From NCBI GenBank assembly GCA_014801075.1, contig JAAVEW010000005.1:8590-72589 (forward strand): 64,000 nt of DNA. The letters are read 5' to 3'. The translations under genes and the position numbers were made by a program. The notes below the pieces were generated by a model. It was not told the origin of the DNA, did not search any database, and saw only the letters and a list, made by a program, of their open reading frames with translations. Source of the stretch: Barnesiella sp. (lineage in GTDB: Bacteria; Bacteroidota; Bacteroidia; Bacteroidales; Muribaculaceae). The first letter of the stretch is position 1; each line of letters starts with the position of its first letter. This document shows positions 62,046 to 64,000 of the stretch, in pieces.

Positions 62046-63911
62046 TTAGAGGGCGATTTTGGCTACGGTGTTGCCGGCCTTTACAATCACGATGCCGGTA
62101 GCGTTGACACCGAGGGTGGTGACGCCGGGGGCAACGTTGACAGCAGCGAGCTTGCGGCCTGCGAGGTCGTAAACCTCAACGGTAGCGGCAGCATCGGCCG
62201 ATACCTCGAGCATACCGTTGCCGAGCGACTTGAACGATACGGTATCGTCACCGGCTACTGCAACGTTATCAACGCCTGATTTGCTTGAAATAGCAACCGG
62301 CTCAGAAGCTGAAGAGTAAACGTAGACAATTTCGTTGCCGCTTACGGTGGGAGCATAAGCCATAACAGTGATTTCGTAGGAAGCGTTATCCTTAACCTCT
62401 ACCTTGCTTGAATATGAGGGCTCTGCAACATCGTCCTGAGCATAGGTAGTGGTGTTGACATATCCTGCGGGTTTCACCTGTGCGATAGTGATATCGTTGA
62501 AGAAGTAACGGTAAGAAGTGTTCTCGTCGGCATCCATGATTTTAACCTTCGAGGCAGCAGTACCACCTTCGAGTTCAACGGTATAGGTAGTGAAACCTGC
62601 TTCGTCAATTTTCAAGTTGACAGGTTCGGTGAAGTTACCTTCGGCATCCTCAAGCTGGAATGAGAGAGTACCTGCGGCTGCATACGCTGTGCCGTAAACA
62701 GTAGCGGCATCGATAATCACAGTGACTTTACCACCGTCGGCCGAGAGGTCGAGCGCGGGGGTTTCAAGGTAGCTTGAACCGGCTGAAGTGTAAGGAGTAA
62801 GACCAATACCACCGTTGTAGTATGCCATGTTGTTGCCGGTCCAACCGGGCTCGTTGAGCAGAGCAAGGTGACGGTCGTAGGCATATTCATAGTCGAAGGG
62901 AGTACCGGTAGTGAAGCAGTCGAAAGGCTCGTTGAGCACGTTGGCAAGACCGGGTTCGGTCAGAGTGGTGTGACAGAACACATTGATAATATAACCGGTT
63001 GCATCGGCAACGGCATCCCATGAAGCGGTGTAGCTGCCGTCGGCTGCTGCGTCGACCTTAACTACGGGAGTAGCAAGCGATGATACTATCTTCACTACTT
63101 CAATCTCTTCGGAGTCACCTGACACAGCGTCGTCGTTGGCCGCGCGCACCACGTAGTAGTAGGTAGTCTTCGGGTCGAGACCTTCCACAGTGTAGTAGAT
63201 GTAGCTTGCGGTAGCTGTCGCGGGCAATACTTCCTTATTTTCGAGGAACATAGATATGCTGCCGTCGGAATTCTTGCTGTAAACGTCGATGAAATATTTG
63301 GTGGCACCGCTGACAGTTCTCCAACGTGCTTCAAATGAAGTACCGTCGGCCTTGGTGGGGAGATAGGCGGTGGGGGCTCCGATAAATTCCTTGCCCTGCT
63401 CTATCTTGATGCTCTTGAGGAACATACCGTCGAATACAATGTACGGGCTGATCTGACCGTAGTTGGAGTAAGAGCCTGACGATGTGGGAGTAATCATGAA
63501 CTCTACAGTGGTCCAGTCATCACTATATACCTCTGTGGTAAATGTAGATGAATAACCCCACTGCAGCTGCACCATACCCATATTGGCATTGCGCAACTTC
63601 AGTTCCATCGACACCTTGATGGCACCGTTGGAGGTATCTACTCCGCTGAGATACGGAGTCCTGACGTATGCACCGTCCTTGATGTAAAGCGAACCGCCGG
63701 CCTGACCGAGATTAGAAGCCGATGAGAGGCCCCAGCCTGAGTATTGGCTTGTAAAGTCTGATGTGAATCTGAACATCTCGGGCGCGTCTTCCGAGCCTGC
63801 TGTCAACTCTGAAAAATCGGCTTCAAGGAGCACGGTCGGCTCAGCCGAAGCGTAACTCACGCCGAGGATAACGGCCGCAGCCGCTGTCAGTTTTCGTAAA
63901 GTTTTTTTCAT
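62046..63911 (-). CDS. Secreted jelly-roll/FN3 protein with T9SS-like tail
   Basis: A 621-residue exported protein with a signal peptide (about 1-23, SYASA). Residues about 25-175 are a beta-sandwich (choice-of-anchor-like, VLLEADFSELTAGSEDAPEM). Residues about 180-300 hold one or two FN3-like modules (PVVKVDAAADGSYTASWDAV). A second beta-sandwich is at about 320-470 (TPALDLSADGGKVTVIIDAA). The last about 65 residues (EVSADAAATVEVYDLAGRKL, then VKAGNTVAKIAL) look like a type IX secretion tail. No catalytic motif is seen. It may be an adhesin or a glycan-binding protein, and a partner of the C10 protease gene next to it. Confidence 0.78.
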   Translation of the reverse strand: MKKTLRKLTAAAAVILGVSYASAEPTVLLEADFSELTAGSEDAPEMFRFTSDFTSQYSGWGLSSASNLGQAGGSLYIKDGAYVRTPYLSGVDTSNGAIKVSMELKLRNANMGMVQLQWGYSSTFTTEVYSDDWTTVEFMITPTSSGSYSNYGQISPYIVFDGMFLKSIKIEQGKEFIGAPTAYLPTKADGTSFEARWRTVSGATKYFIDVYSKNSDGSISMFLENKEVLPATATASYIYYTVEGLDPKTTYYYVVRAANDDAVSGDSEEIEVVKIVSSLATPVVKVDAAADGSYTASWDAVADATGYIINVFCHTTLTEPGLANVLNEPFDCFTTGTPFDYEYAYDRHLALLNEPGWTGNNMAYYNGGIGLTPYTSAGSSYLETPALDLSADGGKVTVIIDAATVYGTAYAAAGTLSFQLEDAEGNFTEPVNLKIDEAGFTTYTVELEGGTAASKVKIMDADENTSYRYFFNDITIAQVKPAGYVNTTTYAQDDVAEPSYSSKVEVKDNASYEITVMAYAPTVSGNEIVYVYSSASEPVAISSKSGVDNVAVAGDDTVSFKSLGNGMLEVSADAAATVEVYDLAGRKLAAVNVAPGVTTLGVNATGIVIVKAGNTVAKIAL

Positions 63912-63964
63912 GCGAATGGTTTATTGTTTGTTTAATTAATTGATTTCTATACTAATTAACACTG

Positions 63965-63972
63965 CAAAAGTA
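63965..63972 (-). promoter_or_regulatory. Promoter -7 box of the FN3-containing secreted gene
   Basis: CAAAAGTA reads TACTTTTG on the minus strand, an exact TAnnTTTG match 54-61 bases before the ATG. Confidence 0.5.
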
Positions 63973-64000
63973 GTTTAAATATCATTAACGCCCAAATCAT

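Overview
The window looks like a chromosome segment from a gut-type Bacteroidales bacterium, most likely Muribaculaceae-like. This rests on recalled family knowledge, not on a database search. Signs seen in the sequence: many upstream regions carry the Bacteroidetes -7 box TAnnTTTG, the core genes are GC-rich, and many genes belong to Bacteroidetes-typical families (DUF4286, DUF5683, DUF2027-Smr, PCMD, DUF6562/Mfa-like, DUF3575, C10 peptidases, FeoAB fusion).

Layout. 1-3.7 kb: AT-richer integration module of a mobile island. It has a divergent XRE regulator (cut by the window edge), a small protein, a serine recombinase, a tyrosine integrase and a winged-helix protein, and it abuts the 3' end of guaA, a known type of island insertion site. 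3.7-11.7 kb: guaA; a translationally coupled operon of a TPR/PD40 envelope protein, a PHP histidinol-phosphatase, homoserine acyltransferase MetA (with the acetyl-CoA-type Glu111) and an RlhA-like U32 protein; then galE. 11.7-14.5 kb: a 197-bp MITE-like element directly before a secreted histidine-type phosphatase and a lipoprotein, then a conserved hypothetical. 14.5-23.6 kb: surE divergent from parA-parB-DUF5683-mltD, followed by queA, DUF4286, ruvC and DUF2027-Smr. 23.6-25.7 kb: EFR1 ferredoxin/flavodoxin, a 55-aa 2[4Fe-4S] ferredoxin, a GT2 glycosyltransferase.

25.9-34.8 kb is envelope and secretion territory: a 1477-aa multidomain secreted protein, then a fimbria-like set (OmpA/DUF3575 barrel, Mfa2-like lipoprotein, DUF6562 plus beta-helix lipoprotein). 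35-39.5 kb: carAB. 39.6-44.2 kb: DUF389 membrane protein, a small membrane protein and feoAB. 44.4-48.5 kb: an OMP-OMP-PCMD lipoprotein-OMP cluster preceded by a 20-bp tandem repeat. 48.5-49.2 kb: a gene-free, palindrome-rich stretch. 49.2-56.3 kb: PspC, acyl-CoA synthetase, VanZ-like, TlpA-like and Tricorn-like protease genes, all on the minus strand. 56.6-58.8 kb: small protein-aguA-aguB (agmatine to putrescine). 59-64 kb: a C10 cysteine protease and a second secreted multidomain protein.

No rRNA, tRNA or CRISPR array was seen. The least explained items are the dual-recombinase island at guaA, the fimbria-like locus, the OMP/PCMD cluster, the nested palindromes at 48.7-49.2 kb, a 22-26-bp dispersed repeat present three times, the MITE, and unusually long perfect hairpins between convergent genes.
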